A stretch of DNA of 64,000 nucleotides from Streptomyces djakartensis (GCF_014651075.1 NZ_BMWE01000002.1:372001-436000), one strand, 5' to 3'; positions 51,429 to 61,855 are shown, numbered from the stretch's first letter. Numbers and translations: made by a program. The notes: generated by a model from the letters alone, not told the origin.

Positions 51429-52451
51429 TCAGTGGGGCACGGCGGTCACCAGCACAGTCGTGGAGGTGCGCGCCACCAGGTAGGACCGCCCTCTCATCCT
51501 CTTGGCGCCGAGGGCGACGCGGTGGCGGCCCGGTTCGAGGACGCCGTCGAAGATCTCGCGGGTGTGAGGGCGGGCGAGCCGGTCGAGGCGGTAGGCGGTG
51601 AGCGTGACCCGGCAGGCGGAGGTGACGTCGATGTCCGCCGTCCCCCCGTCCGCGGTCAGACCGGTGAGGCGGCGCCGCTCGGCCGGGCCGCGGTCCAGGG
51701 CGTGTTCGATCTGGGCGACGAGGAGGGGGACGATCGGGGCGAGGCCGTCGACGCAGGTGACCGGGACCCGGGCGTCCTCGAAGGCGCGCCGGACGGCGGC
51801 CCGTTCCCGCTCGCCGACGCCGGGGCCGAAGGCGACGGCGTCGTAGCGGCTCAGTTCGTCGGCGGGCACCGCGTCGACGTCGTGGGTGATGTCGGCGCCG
51901 ACGCCGATGGTGCGCAACGCGGCGGCGAGCTTGGCCAGGACGGCGACGCGGGAGCCGATGAGCAGGACCCGGCGCCGGGTGTCCGGGGCGGAGCCGTCGA
52001 GCAGGGCGGTCAGTGCCGCGCGGTACTCGGCGCCGCGGAAGCGGAAGGGGCCGATGCCGTGGTAGGCGTTGAGGTCCAGGTCGGCGTGCTCGCCGGTCTG
52101 CCAGGCGAAGTCCCGCCACAGGAAGTCCTCGCCGTCCCGGCGGATGACCGCGGTGACGGCACCGCAGGCCAGGTCCTCGCACTCGGGGCATCCGTAGACG
52201 ACGTACCGGCCGCCCGGCAGCGGGGCCGGGCTCTCCAGGAGCAGGCTGCGGACCTGGGCGGTGAAGATCGCGGGTGGTACGTCGGAGGCGAGCGGGGAGA
52301 CCGCGTCGAGGTCGGAGAGCTGGAACAGCAGCGGGCGTCCGTCGACGATGAAGTCCACGAAGTCGCGGTGGACCTGGTAACCACCGTCGGTGCGGACGCC
52401 GCCGGCCCGCGTCGCGGGGGCCAGGCCGAAGGTCGCGTACTCGGCACACAT
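51429..52451 (-). CDS. Conserved hypothetical protein, two-domain
   Basis: I do not recognise this 340-residue protein. The N-terminal 140 residues contain a likely zinc-binding CPECEDLACG stretch and VHRDFVDFIVDGRPLLFQLSD. The second part (from about residue 155, RRVLLIGSRVAVLAKLAAALR) looks like a Rossmann-type or receiver-like alpha/beta unit with DAVAFGPG and VPVTCVDGLAPIVPLL. The final 60 residues form a beta-rich region. It has no signal peptide or membrane segment. The ATG at 52451 is 66 bases from the divergent oxidase gene, so they may share control. Function not determinable here. Confidence 0.75.
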   Translation of the reverse strand: MCAEYATFGLAPATRAGGVRTDGGYQVHRDFVDFIVDGRPLLFQLSDLDAVSPLASDVPPAIFTAQVRSLLLESPAPLPGGRYVVYGCPECEDLACGAVTAVIRRDGEDFLWRDFAWQTGEHADLDLNAYHGIGPFRFRGAEYRAALTALLDGSAPDTRRRVLLIGSRVAVLAKLAAALRTIGVGADITHDVDAVPADELSRYDAVAFGPGVGERERAAVRRAFEDARVPVTCVDGLAPIVPLLVAQIEHALDRGPAERRRLTGLTADGGTADIDVTSACRVTLTAYRLDRLARPHTREIFDGVLEPGRHRVALGAKRMRGRSYLVARTSTTVLVTAVPH

Positions 52452-52517
52452 GGGGTGAGTATTCCCACACCGTGCGTGATGTGAGCACGGCGGGACGCAT
52501 TCCGCTACGGTCCGGGC

Positions 52518-53468
52518 ATGGGCGGTGAGCGCGGTGGCGAGATCGTGGTGGTCGGCGGCGGGGTCGTCGGACTGGCGACCGCGGTGGTGCTCGCCGAGCG
52601 CGGGCGGCGGGTGCGGGTGTGGACGCGGGACTCCGTCGAGGCGACCACCTCGGCGGTCGCGGGCGCGCTGTGGTGGCCGTACCGGATCGAGCCGGTGGCG
52701 TCGGCGCGGGCGTGGGCGTTGCGGTCGCTGCGGGTGTACCAGGAGCTGGCCGAGTCGGCCGGGCGCAGCGGCGTACGCGTGGTCGACGGGGTGCTGGGCG
52801 AAACGCGTCTCGACGACGTCGATGCGTGGCTGGCGGGGCGGGTGCCGGAGCTGCGCGCCACCTCGGCCGGGGAGTATGCGGGCGCCGGAGTGCGGGCCCG
52901 GCTGCCGCTCATCGACATGTCGGCGCATCTGCCGTGGCTGCGGGAGCGGTTCGTGGCGGCCGGCGGGGTGGTCGAGGAGCGCACGGTGACCTCGTTCGCC
53001 GAGGTCGAGGCACCGGTCGTGGTCAACTGCGCGGGCCTGGCCGCGCGGGAGCTGGTGCCGGACGAGTCCGTGACTCCCGTACGCGGGCAGCTGGTCGTCG
53101 TCGAGAACCCCGGCATCGACACCTGGCTGGTCTCCTCCGACGCGGCCGGGGAGTACGCGTACATGTTCCCGCAGCCGGGCGGACTCGTCCTGGGCGGTAC
53201 GGCGGAGGAGGGCGTCTGGTCGCTGGAACCGGACCCCGCGACGGCTGAGGCGATCGTACGCCGTTGCGCCGCGCTGCGGCCGGAGCTCGAGGGGGCGCGG
53301 GTGCTGGCCCACCGGGTCGGGCTGCGGCCCACCCGCCCGGCGGTGCGCCTGGACAGCGAACCGCTGCCCGGCGGGCGCCTGCTGGTGCACAACTACGGCC
53401 ATGGCGGCGCGGGGGTGACGGTGGCCTGGGGGTGCGCGGAGGAGGCGGCCGGACTGGCACTCGCCTGA
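52518..53468 (+). CDS. FAD-dependent D-amino-acid oxidase
   Basis: A 316-residue oxidase of the DAAO/glycine oxidase fold. The dinucleotide motif IVVVGGGVVGLATAVVLAERG is near the N-terminus, AGALWWPYRIEP and INCAGLAARELVP-like VVNCAGLAARELV are present, and the C-terminus carries VGLRPTRPAVRLD and the DAAO signature VHNYGHGGAGVTVAWGCA. It oxidises neutral D-amino acids to imino acids with production of H2O2. Its role may be to consume D-amino acids from the cell wall. The stop is followed by a shared terminator. Confidence 0.93.
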   Translation: MGGERGGEIVVVGGGVVGLATAVVLAERGRRVRVWTRDSVEATTSAVAGALWWPYRIEPVASARAWALRSLRVYQELAESAGRSGVRVVDGVLGETRLDDVDAWLAGRVPELRATSAGEYAGAGVRARLPLIDMSAHLPWLRERFVAAGGVVEERTVTSFAEVEAPVVVNCAGLAARELVPDESVTPVRGQLVVVENPGIDTWLVSSDAAGEYAYMFPQPGGLVLGGTAEEGVWSLEPDPATAEAIVRRCAALRPELEGARVLAHRVGLRPTRPAVRLDSEPLPGGRLLVHNYGHGGAGVTVAWGCAEEAAGLALA

Positions 53469-53510
53469 ACACCACCGAGCCGCCGCGGTCACACACAGCA
53501 GGCGGAGGGG

Positions 53511-53547
53511 ACCGAGCGGCCCGGGCCCAGAGGCCGGGCCGCTCGGT
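53511..53547. terminator. Bidirectional hairpin terminator
   Basis: Perfect 14-base inverted repeat ACCGAGCGGCCCGG (53511-53524) and complement (53534-53547) with a 9-base loop. It lies between two convergent genes, 42 bases after the oxidase stop and 7 bases after the BCCT transporter stop on the other strand. Confidence 0.8.
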
Positions 53548-53553
53548 CACCGG

Positions 53554-55278
53554 TCAGTGTTTGCCGATCGGGTCTCCCTCGACGTCCGGGCCGCGACCCG
53601 GACCGACGCGGAACTCGAACTCGCCGTCGTACTTCTCGTGTCCGGCGATGACGGCCTGCTCGACGGCCTCGGAGCCCATCTGTTCGCGGACCATGACCGG
53701 GTCACGGCGAAGGTCGCGCATGAGGGCGACGCACATGAAGGTCATCACGACGACGAACGGGGCCGCCGCGAGGATCGTGAGGTTCTGCAGACCGGTCAGG
53801 GCATCACCCTGACCGCTTCCGACGAGAAGCATGATCGCGGCCACCGCACCGGTGACCACACCCCAGAACACCACCACGAACCGCCCGGGTTCGAGCGCGC
53901 CCTTCTGCGACAGGGTGCCCATGACGATCGACGCCGCGTCGGCTCCCGACACGAAGAAGATGCCGACGAGGATCATCACGAGCAGGCTCGTGACGGTCGC
54001 GACGGGGAACTGCTGGAGCACGTCGAAGAGCTGGCCCTCGGCGGTCGCCTCCTTGCCGAGCCGCCCGTCTTCCTGCATCTTCATCGCCGAGCCGCCGAAG
54101 ATCGCGAACCAGATCAGGCTGACCGTGCTGGGCACCAGGATGACGCCGCCGACGAACTGCCGGATGGTGCGGCCCCGGCTGATGCGGGCGATGAACATGC
54201 CGACGAACGGCGTCCAGGAGATCCACCAGGCCCAGTAGAAGACCGTCCAGCTGCCGAGCCAGTCCGCGACCCCCTCCCCGCCGCTGGCCTCCGTACGGCC
54301 GGCCAGCTGGGGCAGGTCGCCGAGGTAGGCGAAGACGGAGGTCGGCAGCAGGTCGAGGACGATGATGGTCGGACCGGCGACGAACACGAACAGGGCGAGC
54401 ACCAGCGCCAGCACCATGTTGGTGTTGGACAGCCACTGGATGCCCTTCTCCACACCGGAGACCGCGGACGCGACGAAGGCCAGGGTCAGCACCGCGATGA
54501 TCGTGACGAGCAGCCCGGTGCTCACCTTGTCCATCCAGTTCAGCTCCTGGACTCCGGAGCCGATCTGCAGCGCGCCCAGCCCCAGCGAGGCGGCCGAACC
54601 GAAGACGGTCGCGACGATCGCGAGGATGTCGATGACACGGCCGGCGGCGCCGTTCGCGTGCTTCTCGCCGATGAGCGGGGTGAAGACGGCACTGATGGTC
54701 TGGCGCCGCCGCCTGCGGAAGGTGCTGTAGGCGATGCCGAGACCCACCACCGCGTAGATCGCCCAGGGATGGAGCGTCCAGTGGAACAGGGTGGTGGCCA
54801 TGGCCGTCTCCATGCGGTCGCCGGAGTCGGCCGGATTGGTGCCCGGCGGGGCGGTCGAGTAGTGGGAGAGCGGCTCGCTCACACCGTAGAACATCAGGCC
54901 GATGCCCATGCCCGCGCTGAACATCATCGCGACCCAGGACACCGTGCGGAACTCGGGCTCCTCCCCCTCCGCTCCGAGGTGGATGCGCCCGTAGCGGCTG
55001 GCCGCGAGCCACAGGGCGAACACGACGAAGCCGGAGGCGGCGAGCATGAACGCCCAGCCACCGTTGTGCATCAGCCCGCTGAGCATGCTGGTGGAGACGT
55101 CCTCGAGCGAGTCGGTCGCCACCGCACCCCAGACCACGAAGGCGAGGGTGAGCGCCGCGGTGACGCCGAAGACTATCCGGTCGGTTCTGGGCCGTTCCTG
55201 ACCGGGGAGGCCCGCTTCCGAACCCGGAAGCGTGCCTCCCGCAGGGGGGCTGTGATCGCTTGGTCGGTCGTTCGTCAC
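53554..55278 (-). CDS. BCCT family betaine/choline/carnitine transporter
   Basis: A 574-residue transporter with 12 hydrophobic segments and the BCCT signatures: MMFSAGMGIGLMFYGVSEP (GMGIG is the form seen in sodium-coupled betaine carriers), YWAWWISWTPFVGMFIARISRGRTIRQF and the amphipathic helix region between. A charged C-terminal tail (from about residue 540) could take part in osmosensing. It imports glycine betaine or a related solute. The GTG at 55278 is preferred to 55287 because AAAGG stands 8 bases upstream. The gene is transcribed alone. Confidence 0.93.
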   Translation of the reverse strand: MTNDRPSDHSPPAGGTLPGSEAGLPGQERPRTDRIVFGVTAALTLAFVVWGAVATDSLEDVSTSMLSGLMHNGGWAFMLAASGFVVFALWLAASRYGRIHLGAEGEEPEFRTVSWVAMMFSAGMGIGLMFYGVSEPLSHYSTAPPGTNPADSGDRMETAMATTLFHWTLHPWAIYAVVGLGIAYSTFRRRRRQTISAVFTPLIGEKHANGAAGRVIDILAIVATVFGSAASLGLGALQIGSGVQELNWMDKVSTGLLVTIIAVLTLAFVASAVSGVEKGIQWLSNTNMVLALVLALFVFVAGPTIIVLDLLPTSVFAYLGDLPQLAGRTEASGGEGVADWLGSWTVFYWAWWISWTPFVGMFIARISRGRTIRQFVGGVILVPSTVSLIWFAIFGGSAMKMQEDGRLGKEATAEGQLFDVLQQFPVATVTSLLVMILVGIFFVSGADAASIVMGTLSQKGALEPGRFVVVFWGVVTGAVAAIMLLVGSGQGDALTGLQNLTILAAAPFVVVMTFMCVALMRDLRRDPVMVREQMGSEAVEQAVIAGHEKYDGEFEFRVGPGRGPDVEGDPIGKH

Positions 55279-55360
55279 AGGCGGCACCTTTCATTGGGAC
55301 GTAGGAGGCACGTAAGTCCTCCGTAACGCCCCTACCACCTGTGGCGCAAATTCACCCCCT

Positions 55361-56635
55361 TCAACATTGCGTTTCGGGAACAGCTTGGGTCAGGTGGTAC
55401 GCGGCCCGCGCGTCCAGCAACAGCGGGACCAGTGCCCTCAGGGGCTGACGCAGCGGGACGAGCACTCCTTCACCGCCCTTGCGTACGCGTACACCGTGCA
55501 GCGCGAGTTCGTCTCCGACCTCGGCGTACTGCCCAGGGGTGAGCCGGTAGCCGCACGGCGGGTCCTCGATCACGTCCGCCGGTTCGGGCGCGTCGTTGTC
55601 GGCACCGCCCACGTAGACGGGGCCCGTGTCGGCCCAGCCCGTGAGCCGGGCCCTGCCCGTCGCCGCCTCGACCGCTCCACGGCGCTCGTCGGTGTACCGG
55701 AACAGGCCTCCCAGCGCGTCCAGTTGGGAAGTGACCCGACGCCGTTTGTTCAGCGCCGCGTCCTGCTTCTCCGCGTCCGTGAGTGGATCCACGCGGCTCT
55801 CGATGAGCAGTCCGACCCCGTGCTTCACACCGGACATATTGCGCAAAATGCGCTCCTGTCCGTCTCCTGCGACCTGTTTGACCGGTTCGCCCGTCACGGG
55901 GTCGGTCCAGATGCCGTAGGTTCCGGTCGAGTGGCCGGCCCGCTGCGCGGCGGGGCGGACGTACTCCTCGGACAGGGTCTTCGCCTCGTCGCGCACCGCC
56001 TGGTGGGTGTTGAGGTTGCGCGGCCACAGGTCGAAGAGGTCCTTGTCGTAGTACGGGGGTGTGGCGCCGTACTCGTGCAGGTCGTACACGAGGTCGGGGC
56101 GCTGGTCGCGGATGAGCGCGGCAAGTGCCCGGCCTTCGGCGGTGCGCAGGGCGAGGTGGTCGCGGTTGATGTCGACGCCGTCGCTGTTGCCGCGCGTGTC
56201 GGCGGCCCGGCCGTCGGGGTTGGCCGTGGGCACCACGAGGACCGTGGTCCGGTCCAGGAAGCGCCGGGTGCGGCTGTCGCGGGCGTACGCGAGATCGCGG
56301 ATCGTGGTCAGGCAGGCTTCCCGGCCGGAGGGTTCGTCCCCGTGCTGGCTGCAGACGAGCAGCACCTTGCTGGGTGCCGGACGGGTGCCGATCCGGACGA
56401 GCCGGAGCGGGCGGTCCTGCTTGGTGGTGCCGATGCGTGTCACCGAGACGCGGCTGCTCGACCGGTCGACCGCCTCGAGGAAGTCCTGTTCCTCGGGCTG
56501 GGTCGTCCAGCGCGCGCCCTGGGACTGTTCGAAGCCGGTGCGCGGCGGGGATTCGGTGGTGGCCCGGGCCGGGACGGCGGCAAGGGACGCGGCGAGGGCC
56601 GCCGCTGCCAGGGTGAGTGCGCGGACGCGGATCAC
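55361..56635 (-). CDS. Secreted M14-family zinc carboxypeptidase
   Basis: A 424-residue protein with a Sec signal peptide (residues 1-25, cleavage after ARA). M14 carboxypeptidase motifs: zinc ligands in [10 protein letters not shown], substrate Arg/Asn region [29 protein letters not shown] and a catalytic Glu late in the domain (LLIESR). Motif order matches secreted streptomycete M14 peptidases. It removes C-terminal residues from peptides outside the cell. The GTG start overlaps the stop of the S15 peptidase gene (GTGA), so both are made together. Confidence 0.9.
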   Translation of the reverse strand: MIRVRALTLAAAALAASLAAVPARATTESPPRTGFEQSQGARWTTQPEEQDFLEAVDRSSSRVSVTRIGTTKQDRPLRLVRIGTRPAPSKVLLVCSQHGDEPSGREACLTTIRDLAYARDSRTRRFLDRTTVLVVPTANPDGRAADTRGNSDGVDINRDHLALRTAEGRALAALIRDQRPDLVYDLHEYGATPPYYDKDLFDLWPRNLNTHQAVRDEAKTLSEEYVRPAAQRAGHSTGTYGIWTDPVTGEPVKQVAGDGQERILRNMSGVKHGVGLLIESRVDPLTDAEKQDAALNKRRRVTSQLDALGGLFRYTDERRGAVEAATGRARLTGWADTGPVYVGGADNDAPEPADVIEDPPCGYRLTPGQYAEVGDELALHGVRVRKGGEGVLVPLRQPLRALVPLLLDARAAYHLTQAVPETQC

Positions 56636-58590
56636 TGGCTTCCTCCCTCCGGGACGCGGTGGGAGGTGCGCGGCACCCGTACGCCGTCCAGGAAGCCGGC
56701 GTCGGGCCTGGTGAACGCCGCACCCTCGGTGGCCCGGGCGAAGGCGGCGGCTCCGCCGACGAACGGCACACGCGCCGTGGTGCGGGACAGGTCGAGTTCG
56801 AGCCGGGGCCGGTCCGCGGGAGGGTCGATGAGGCCCTTGTCGGTGCCCGCGACGATCAGTGCCAGGCGGTGCCCCTTGGGCACGACGTGGTCGGTCGCCG
56901 CCAGGTCGATGGTGATCGTGTACCGCTTGCCCGGGGTGAGCGGGGAACCCTTCAGGTCCGACGCGTGGTTGCCGAGGTCGGCCCAGCCTCGGCTGACGAC
57001 CGTGTGGTCGACGTCGGCGGTCCTGGCCTTCGTCTCCTTGAAGCAGGCGTTGTCGCCGGTGGTGCTCGCGCCCCAGCAGGTCCGGTCGGTGAGGGTGGTG
57101 ATCCCTTCACCGTCGTCGGCGTAGTCGCGGATGGTGCCGGGGCCGGCGTCCACGAGGACGGCGGAGAGATGGGCCGTCGGCGTGGAGGGCGTCGCGGTGA
57201 CGGTGACCTCGGAGGAGCCGGACAGGCGAAGGGCGCGCCCGAGCGGCGGGGTGACGAAACCGGCCTTCCCCGGTGTGGGCTTGTCTAGCTGCCCGGCCCA
57301 GTCGGTCTCGCTCAGGTCCGGGTCGTCGGTGAAGGTCTCGGTGCCGTGGCCGCGGTGCAGGCCGAGGGTGCCGACGCCGGCCGCCTTGCCTCGGTCGGGG
57401 CGCAGGGTGGCGGCCCGGGTGCCGTTCGGCGGCCAGACCCTGGAGGTCGTCCACCGGTCGGGGTGCCGTTCGATGTCGGCCATCGGCTCACGGTCGATGC
57501 CGTTGTCGTAGCCCATGAGTTCGTGGTCGAACCAGCGGTGCAGCGTGTCGACCCAGGCGGCGCGGCGGAAGTCGAAGGGGTCGACGTGGCCGGTCTGGGA
57601 GAGCCAGATCTTGCGCTCGACGCCGTTCTCGGCGAGGGCGTCCCACCACTGGCCGACGTGCTTCATACGGACGTTGAGGTCCTGCATGCCGTGGACCAGG
57701 AAGACGCTGGCCTTGACCTTCCGCGCGGCCCTGACGTAGTCGCGTTCGCTCCACAGCGCGGTCCAGTCACCGGTGCGCGGGGCCCCGTCGACGAGCCTGC
57801 GCTGCACGGCGCCGCACTTGGCGCGGGCAGCGGGGCTGTTGACGAAGTCGGACAGCCATTCGGGGCCGGAGTCGTACAGCGGGGCACCCTGCTGGAAGTA
57901 GTAGTCGTACCAGGAGGAGATGGCGCTGATCGGGACGATGGTCTTCAGGCCTTCGACGCCGGTCGCGGCGACGCCGTTCGCGATGGTGCCGTCCCAGCTC
58001 TTGCCGATCATGCCGGTCCTGCCGTTGGTCCAGCCGGCCTTGACGCGGGTGGTGCCGGTGCGGGTGGTGTAGGCCTTGGCGCGGCCGTTCAGCCAGTCGA
58101 CGACGGCCTTCGCGGACCGGACGTCGGAGCGGCCGCCGACGTCGACGCAGCCGTCCGAGCGGTTGGTTCCGGCCAGGTCGACGCCGATGACGGCGTAGCC
58201 GCGGGGCACGAAGTAGTTGTCGTAGAACAGCGGCATCCGTACGACGTCGCCGTTCGCGTCGTACGTCTTCTTCTGGCTCTCGTTGCCGCGCCCGCAGCAG
58301 GAGTAGTACGGGCTGGCGTCCATGATGACGGGGACCTTGCGGCCCTGCCGGGCGGGTTCGCGGGGGCGGACGATGTCGACGGCGACCCGGTCGGCCTTTC
58401 CGTCGCCGTCGCCGTCGAGTCCGGTGTCCACCCAGACGGCCTCGCGGATGGCGTTCTCGTAGGAGTGGACGGGCCGGCTGCCGTGGGGGGCGGCGTGTGC
58501 CGCGGCCGGGGTGAGCAGCGTGGCCAGCAGGGCGGCCGCGGCCGCCGTCGCGAGCGGTCTCCAGGTCGTGAAGCGCGTGCGTTTCGGCAT
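56632..58590 (-). CDS. Secreted Xaa-Pro dipeptidyl-peptidase (S15)
   Basis: A 652-residue secreted serine peptidase. A signal peptide (1-33, ending AHA) is followed by an alpha/beta-hydrolase domain: [35 protein letters not shown] and the nucleophile elbow [13 protein letters not shown] with Ser in GKSWDG, later HVDPFDFRR near the catalytic His. The C-terminal third (from about residue 445) is a beta-jelly-roll of the S15 type. It removes Xaa-Pro dipeptides from N-termini. It pairs with the coupled M14 carboxypeptidase and the divergent M1 aminopeptidase in extracellular peptide use. Confidence 0.93.
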   Translation of the reverse strand: MPKRTRFTTWRPLATAAAAALLATLLTPAAAHAAPHGSRPVHSYENAIREAVWVDTGLDGDGDGKADRVAVDIVRPREPARQGRKVPVIMDASPYYSCCGRGNESQKKTYDANGDVVRMPLFYDNYFVPRGYAVIGVDLAGTNRSDGCVDVGGRSDVRSAKAVVDWLNGRAKAYTTRTGTTRVKAGWTNGRTGMIGKSWDGTIANGVAATGVEGLKTIVPISAISSWYDYYFQQGAPLYDSGPEWLSDFVNSPAARAKCGAVQRRLVDGAPRTGDWTALWSERDYVRAARKVKASVFLVHGMQDLNVRMKHVGQWWDALAENGVERKIWLSQTGHVDPFDFRRAAWVDTLHRWFDHELMGYDNGIDREPMADIERHPDRWTTSRVWPPNGTRAATLRPDRGKAAGVGTLGLHRGHGTETFTDDPDLSETDWAGQLDKPTPGKAGFVTPPLGRALRLSGSSEVTVTATPSTPTAHLSAVLVDAGPGTIRDYADDGEGITTLTDRTCWGASTTGDNACFKETKARTADVDHTVVSRGWADLGNHASDLKGSPLTPGKRYTITIDLAATDHVVPKGHRLALIVAGTDKGLIDPPADRPRLELDLSRTTARVPFVGGAAAFARATEGAAFTRPDAGFLDGVRVPRTSHRVPEGGSQ

Positions 58591-58793
58591 GGCCGGACGC
58601 TACCTCGGTCAACTCCTGTTCAGAAGACGGCACCTGACGGACCGGCGTGTCCGGCGGTGGTCGCCGGCGGGCAGGGGTCTCATGTCGGCCGGATGGCGAT
58701 CGTGTGACACCAGGGGCCATGGACATGACCGGTGCCGCAACGGGTCAATAGGCTCCGGAAAGACTTCGGGACCCTACCGACTTGGAGTGTTGC

Positions 58794-60317
58794 GTGCACC
58801 GCAGAATCATCGCGCCGGGAGCCCTGGCGGCGGCCGTTCTCCTGCTGGCGATCCCGGCATCTGCCGCCTCCTACTCCCCCGGCGCGCCGGGCATCGGCGA
58901 CCCCTACTACCCGGCCTACGGCAACGGCGGATACGACGTCTCCCACTACGACCTCCGCCTGAAGTACCAGCCGGCCACGGACGAGCTGGAGGGCACGGCG
59001 ACGCTCGTGGCCCGCACCACGCAGGACCTGTCGCGCTTCGATCTGGACTTCCTGCTCGACGTCGGCGAGGTGCGCGTCAACGGCGTGAAGGCCTCGTTCC
59101 GGGCGTCGGGCGAGCACGAACTGGAGATCACGCCGAAGACACCTCTGGCCAAGGGCACGCCCGTCACCGTGGTCGTGCGCTACCGCGGGGTGCCGTCCTC
59201 GAAGAAGGCGTACGGCTTCACCAGCTGGCACCGCACGCCGGACGGCGGGGTCGCGGCGAACGAGCCCGAGGCGGCGGCCTGGTGGTTCCCGGGCAACGAC
59301 CACCCGCTCGACAAGGCCACCTACGACGTGTCCGTGCTGGTCCCGGACGGCACCCAGGCCATCTCCAACGGCAGCCTCCAGTCGACGAGTTCACGGCTCG
59401 GCTGGACCCGCTGGAACTGGCGCTCCGACAAGCCGCAGGCCACGTATCTCGCCACCCTCGCGGTCGGGAGGTTCGACATCACGACCGGCACGACCGAGAG
59501 CGGCGTCCCGGTCCTCAACGCGTACAGCAAGGACCTCGGCGCGAACGACGGCGCGGCCAGGGCGAGCCTGGAGAGAACCGGGGAGATCGCGGACTGGCTG
59601 GCCGGCTACTTCGGGCCGTACCCCTACAACGCGCTCGGCGGATACGTGCCGAACACGACCACCGGGTACGCCCTGGAGACCCAGACCCGGCCGTACTACA
59701 GCCCGCGGCAGTTCACGGGCGGGTCGAACGTGTCCCTCGTCGTCCACGAGCTGGCACACCAGTGGTACGGCGACGTGGTGTCGCTCAAGCGCTGGCAGGA
59801 CATCTGGATCAACGAGGGCTTCGCCCGGTACGCGCAGTGGCTGTGGTCCGAGCACGAGGGCGAGGGGACGGCGCAGGAACTCGCCGACCACGTCTACGCC
59901 TCGCACCCGGCGGACGACCCGTTCTGGACGGTGAAGCCCGGCGACCCCGGTCCTGACAACCAGTTCGACATCGCGGTCTACGACCGGGGCGCGCTGGCCG
60001 TGCAGGCACTGCGCAACGAGATCGGCGACAAGGCGTTCTTCGCGATCCTCAAGGGCTGGCCGCGGAAGTACGCCCACGGCAACGCCTCGGTCGCCGACTT
60101 CCAGCGGTACGCCGAGGAGCTCTCCGGCAAGCCTCTGGCCGCGCTGTTCGACACCTGGCTGTTCCAGCCGTCCAAGCCGACGGCACCGGCGGCCCGGACC
60201 GCGTCCGTCGGGACGGCCGGCGGGGCGGTGGCGCAGCCGAGGTCATGGCGGAAGATCGCGGCGACGAACGGCGTGCACGAGCACGCGGAGCGGGGCAGCG
60301 GGAGGCACCCGCACTGA
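58794..60317 (+). CDS. Secreted M1-family metallo-aminopeptidase
   Basis: A 507-residue zinc aminopeptidase. The signal peptide spans about residues 1-26 (ASA). The N-terminal domain is an M1 beta-saddle (VSHYDLRLKYQPATDELEGTATLVA), followed by GYALETQTRPYY for substrate binding, the zinc motif VVHELAHQWYGD and the third ligand WINEGFARYAQWL. The C-terminal 60 residues are Ser/Pro/Lys-rich and end in His. It cuts N-terminal residues from peptides outside the cell. The GTG at 58794 is preferred to the TTG at 58782 since TTGGAG lies 7 bases before it. Confidence 0.93.
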   Translation: MHRRIIAPGALAAAVLLLAIPASAASYSPGAPGIGDPYYPAYGNGGYDVSHYDLRLKYQPATDELEGTATLVARTTQDLSRFDLDFLLDVGEVRVNGVKASFRASGEHELEITPKTPLAKGTPVTVVVRYRGVPSSKKAYGFTSWHRTPDGGVAANEPEAAAWWFPGNDHPLDKATYDVSVLVPDGTQAISNGSLQSTSSRLGWTRWNWRSDKPQATYLATLAVGRFDITTGTTESGVPVLNAYSKDLGANDGAARASLERTGEIADWLAGYFGPYPYNALGGYVPNTTTGYALETQTRPYYSPRQFTGGSNVSLVVHELAHQWYGDVVSLKRWQDIWINEGFARYAQWLWSEHEGEGTAQELADHVYASHPADDPFWTVKPGDPGPDNQFDIAVYDRGALAVQALRNEIGDKAFFAILKGWPRKYAHGNASVADFQRYAEELSGKPLAALFDTWLFQPSKPTAPAARTASVGTAGGAVAQPRSWRKIAATNGVHEHAERGSGRHPH

Positions 60318-60323
60318 CGCGGC

Positions 60324-60368
60324 GGTGGCGTCACCCCCGGACCGGCCTGGCCCCGGGCTGACGCCACC
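60324..60368. terminator. Bidirectional hairpin terminator
   Basis: Perfect 10-base inverted repeat GGTGGCGTCA (60324-60333) and TGACGCCACC (60359-60368), with an inner CCCCCGG/CCCCGGG part that can extend the stem. It lies between the convergent M1 aminopeptidase and amino-acid permease genes. Confidence 0.75.
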
Positions 60369-60388
60369 CTGGGAGCGGCCCCGGCCCG

Positions 60389-61855
60389 TTACCTCGTGAG
60401 CCGCGACAGCTCCTGGTCGGCCGTCTGCGAGACCCGGCGGCGGACGCCGAACCAGCCCGCGACCAGCATGACCGCGATGAGCGGCACGAGCAGCAGCGTC
60501 TTGCGGCCGACCTCGGGGTCGTTCCACATCATGCCGAGGCAGGCCAGCAGGAAGGCGATCGTGGCGATCTCCGTGACCGGGCTGAGGGGGAGGCGGAAGG
60601 AGGGCCGGGCGACCTGGCCCTCCTTGGCGCGGCGGACGAAGACCAGGTGGCAGATCATGATGATCACCCACGTGCTGACGATGCCGAGCGAGGCCACGTT
60701 CAGCACGATCTCGAAGGCCTGGGCCGGCACGAGGAAGTTCAGGCCGACGCCGAGCACGCACACCGCGCAGGTGAGCAGGATGCCGCCGTAGGGGACCTGG
60801 CTGCGGTTCATGAGCGCGGTGAACTTCGGCGCCGAGCCGGCCATCGCCATGGAGCGCAGGATGCGGCCCGTGGAGTACAGGCCGGAGTTCAGCGAGGACA
60901 TCGCGGCGGTCAGGACGACCAGGTTCATCACGTCGCCCGCCGCCGGGACGCCGATCTTCGACAGGACCGTGACGAAGGGGCTCTGGTCGGCGGAGTAGAC
61001 GGAGCCGGGCAGGAGCAGGGCCAGCAGGACGACGGAACCGACGTAGAAGAGGCCGACCCGCCACATGATCGAGTTCACCGCGCGCGGGACGACCTTCTCC
61101 GGCTCCGCGGTCTCACCCGCGGCGACTCCGACCAGTTCCAGGGCGGCATACGCGAAGATCACGCCCTGCATGACCAGGACGACGGGCATCATGCCGTGCG
61201 GGAAGGCGCCGCCGTTGTCGGTGATCACGCCCAGGCCCGGGGTCTGCCCGCCCACCTCGGACCGCGTCGCGAGCAGGAAGACGCCGATGAGCATGAAGCC
61301 GACGAGCGTCGCGACCTTGATGATCGAGAACCAGAACTCCATCTCGCCGAAGATCTTCACCGAGATCAGGTTCACGGCCAGCACGACCGCCAGGGCGGCC
61401 AGCGCCAGGACCCACTGCGGGATGTCGGTGAACAGGCTCCAGTAGTGGGTGTAGAGCGCGATCGCGGTGATGTCGGCGATGCCGGTGGTCGACCAGTTCA
61501 GGAAGTACATCCAGCCGGCGACATAGGCGCCCTTCTCGCCGAGGAACTCACGCGCGTACGACACGAAGGAGCCCGAGGAGGGGCGGTAGAGCACGAGTTC
61601 GCCGAGGGCCCTCACCACGAAGAAGGCGAAGATGCCGCACACCAGGTACGCGATCGCCAGGGCCGGGCCCGCGCTGTGGAGTCGGCCGCCGGCACCCAGG
61701 AAGAGTCCGGTGCCGATCGCGCCGCCGATGGCGATCATGTTGACGTGGCGGGGCTTGAGGTCCTTGCTGTAGCCGGCGTCGCCCGCGTCCGCGGGCACCT
61801 GGGCCGCGTCGCTCGGGGATGCGGCTGTTGCCGTGTTCACGGCGTCCTTGCTCAC
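60389..61855 (-). CDS. Amino acid permease, APC family (asparagine permease type)
   Basis: A 488-residue APC-superfamily transporter with 12 hydrophobic segments. The amino-acid-permease signature is in KPRHVNMIAIGGAIGTGLFLGAGG, followed by GELVLYRPSSGSFVSYAREFLGEKGAYVAGW. The overall pattern is closest to AnsP/GabP-type proton symporters for L-asparagine or related amino acids, with QGVIFAYAALELVGVAAGETAEPEK conserved. The GTG at 61855 is the assumed start; a GTG at 61867 would add four residues. It is divergent from the MerR gene. Confidence 0.9.
   Translation of the reverse strand: MSKDAVNTATAASPSDAAQVPADAGDAGYSKDLKPRHVNMIAIGGAIGTGLFLGAGGRLHSAGPALAIAYLVCGIFAFFVVRALGELVLYRPSSGSFVSYAREFLGEKGAYVAGWMYFLNWSTTGIADITAIALYTHYWSLFTDIPQWVLALAALAVVLAVNLISVKIFGEMEFWFSIIKVATLVGFMLIGVFLLATRSEVGGQTPGLGVITDNGGAFPHGMMPVVLVMQGVIFAYAALELVGVAAGETAEPEKVVPRAVNSIMWRVGLFYVGSVVLLALLLPGSVYSADQSPFVTVLSKIGVPAAGDVMNLVVLTAAMSSLNSGLYSTGRILRSMAMAGSAPKFTALMNRSQVPYGGILLTCAVCVLGVGLNFLVPAQAFEIVLNVASLGIVSTWVIIMICHLVFVRRAKEGQVARPSFRLPLSPVTEIATIAFLLACLGMMWNDPEVGRKTLLLVPLIAVMLVAGWFGVRRRVSQTADQELSRLTR

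Noticed and set aside
53557..55326. 589-residue plus-strand ORF opposite the BCCT transporter, rich in His/Asp/Glu/Arg
   Set aside because: Composition is the typical antisense image of a membrane protein gene; it has no start signals.
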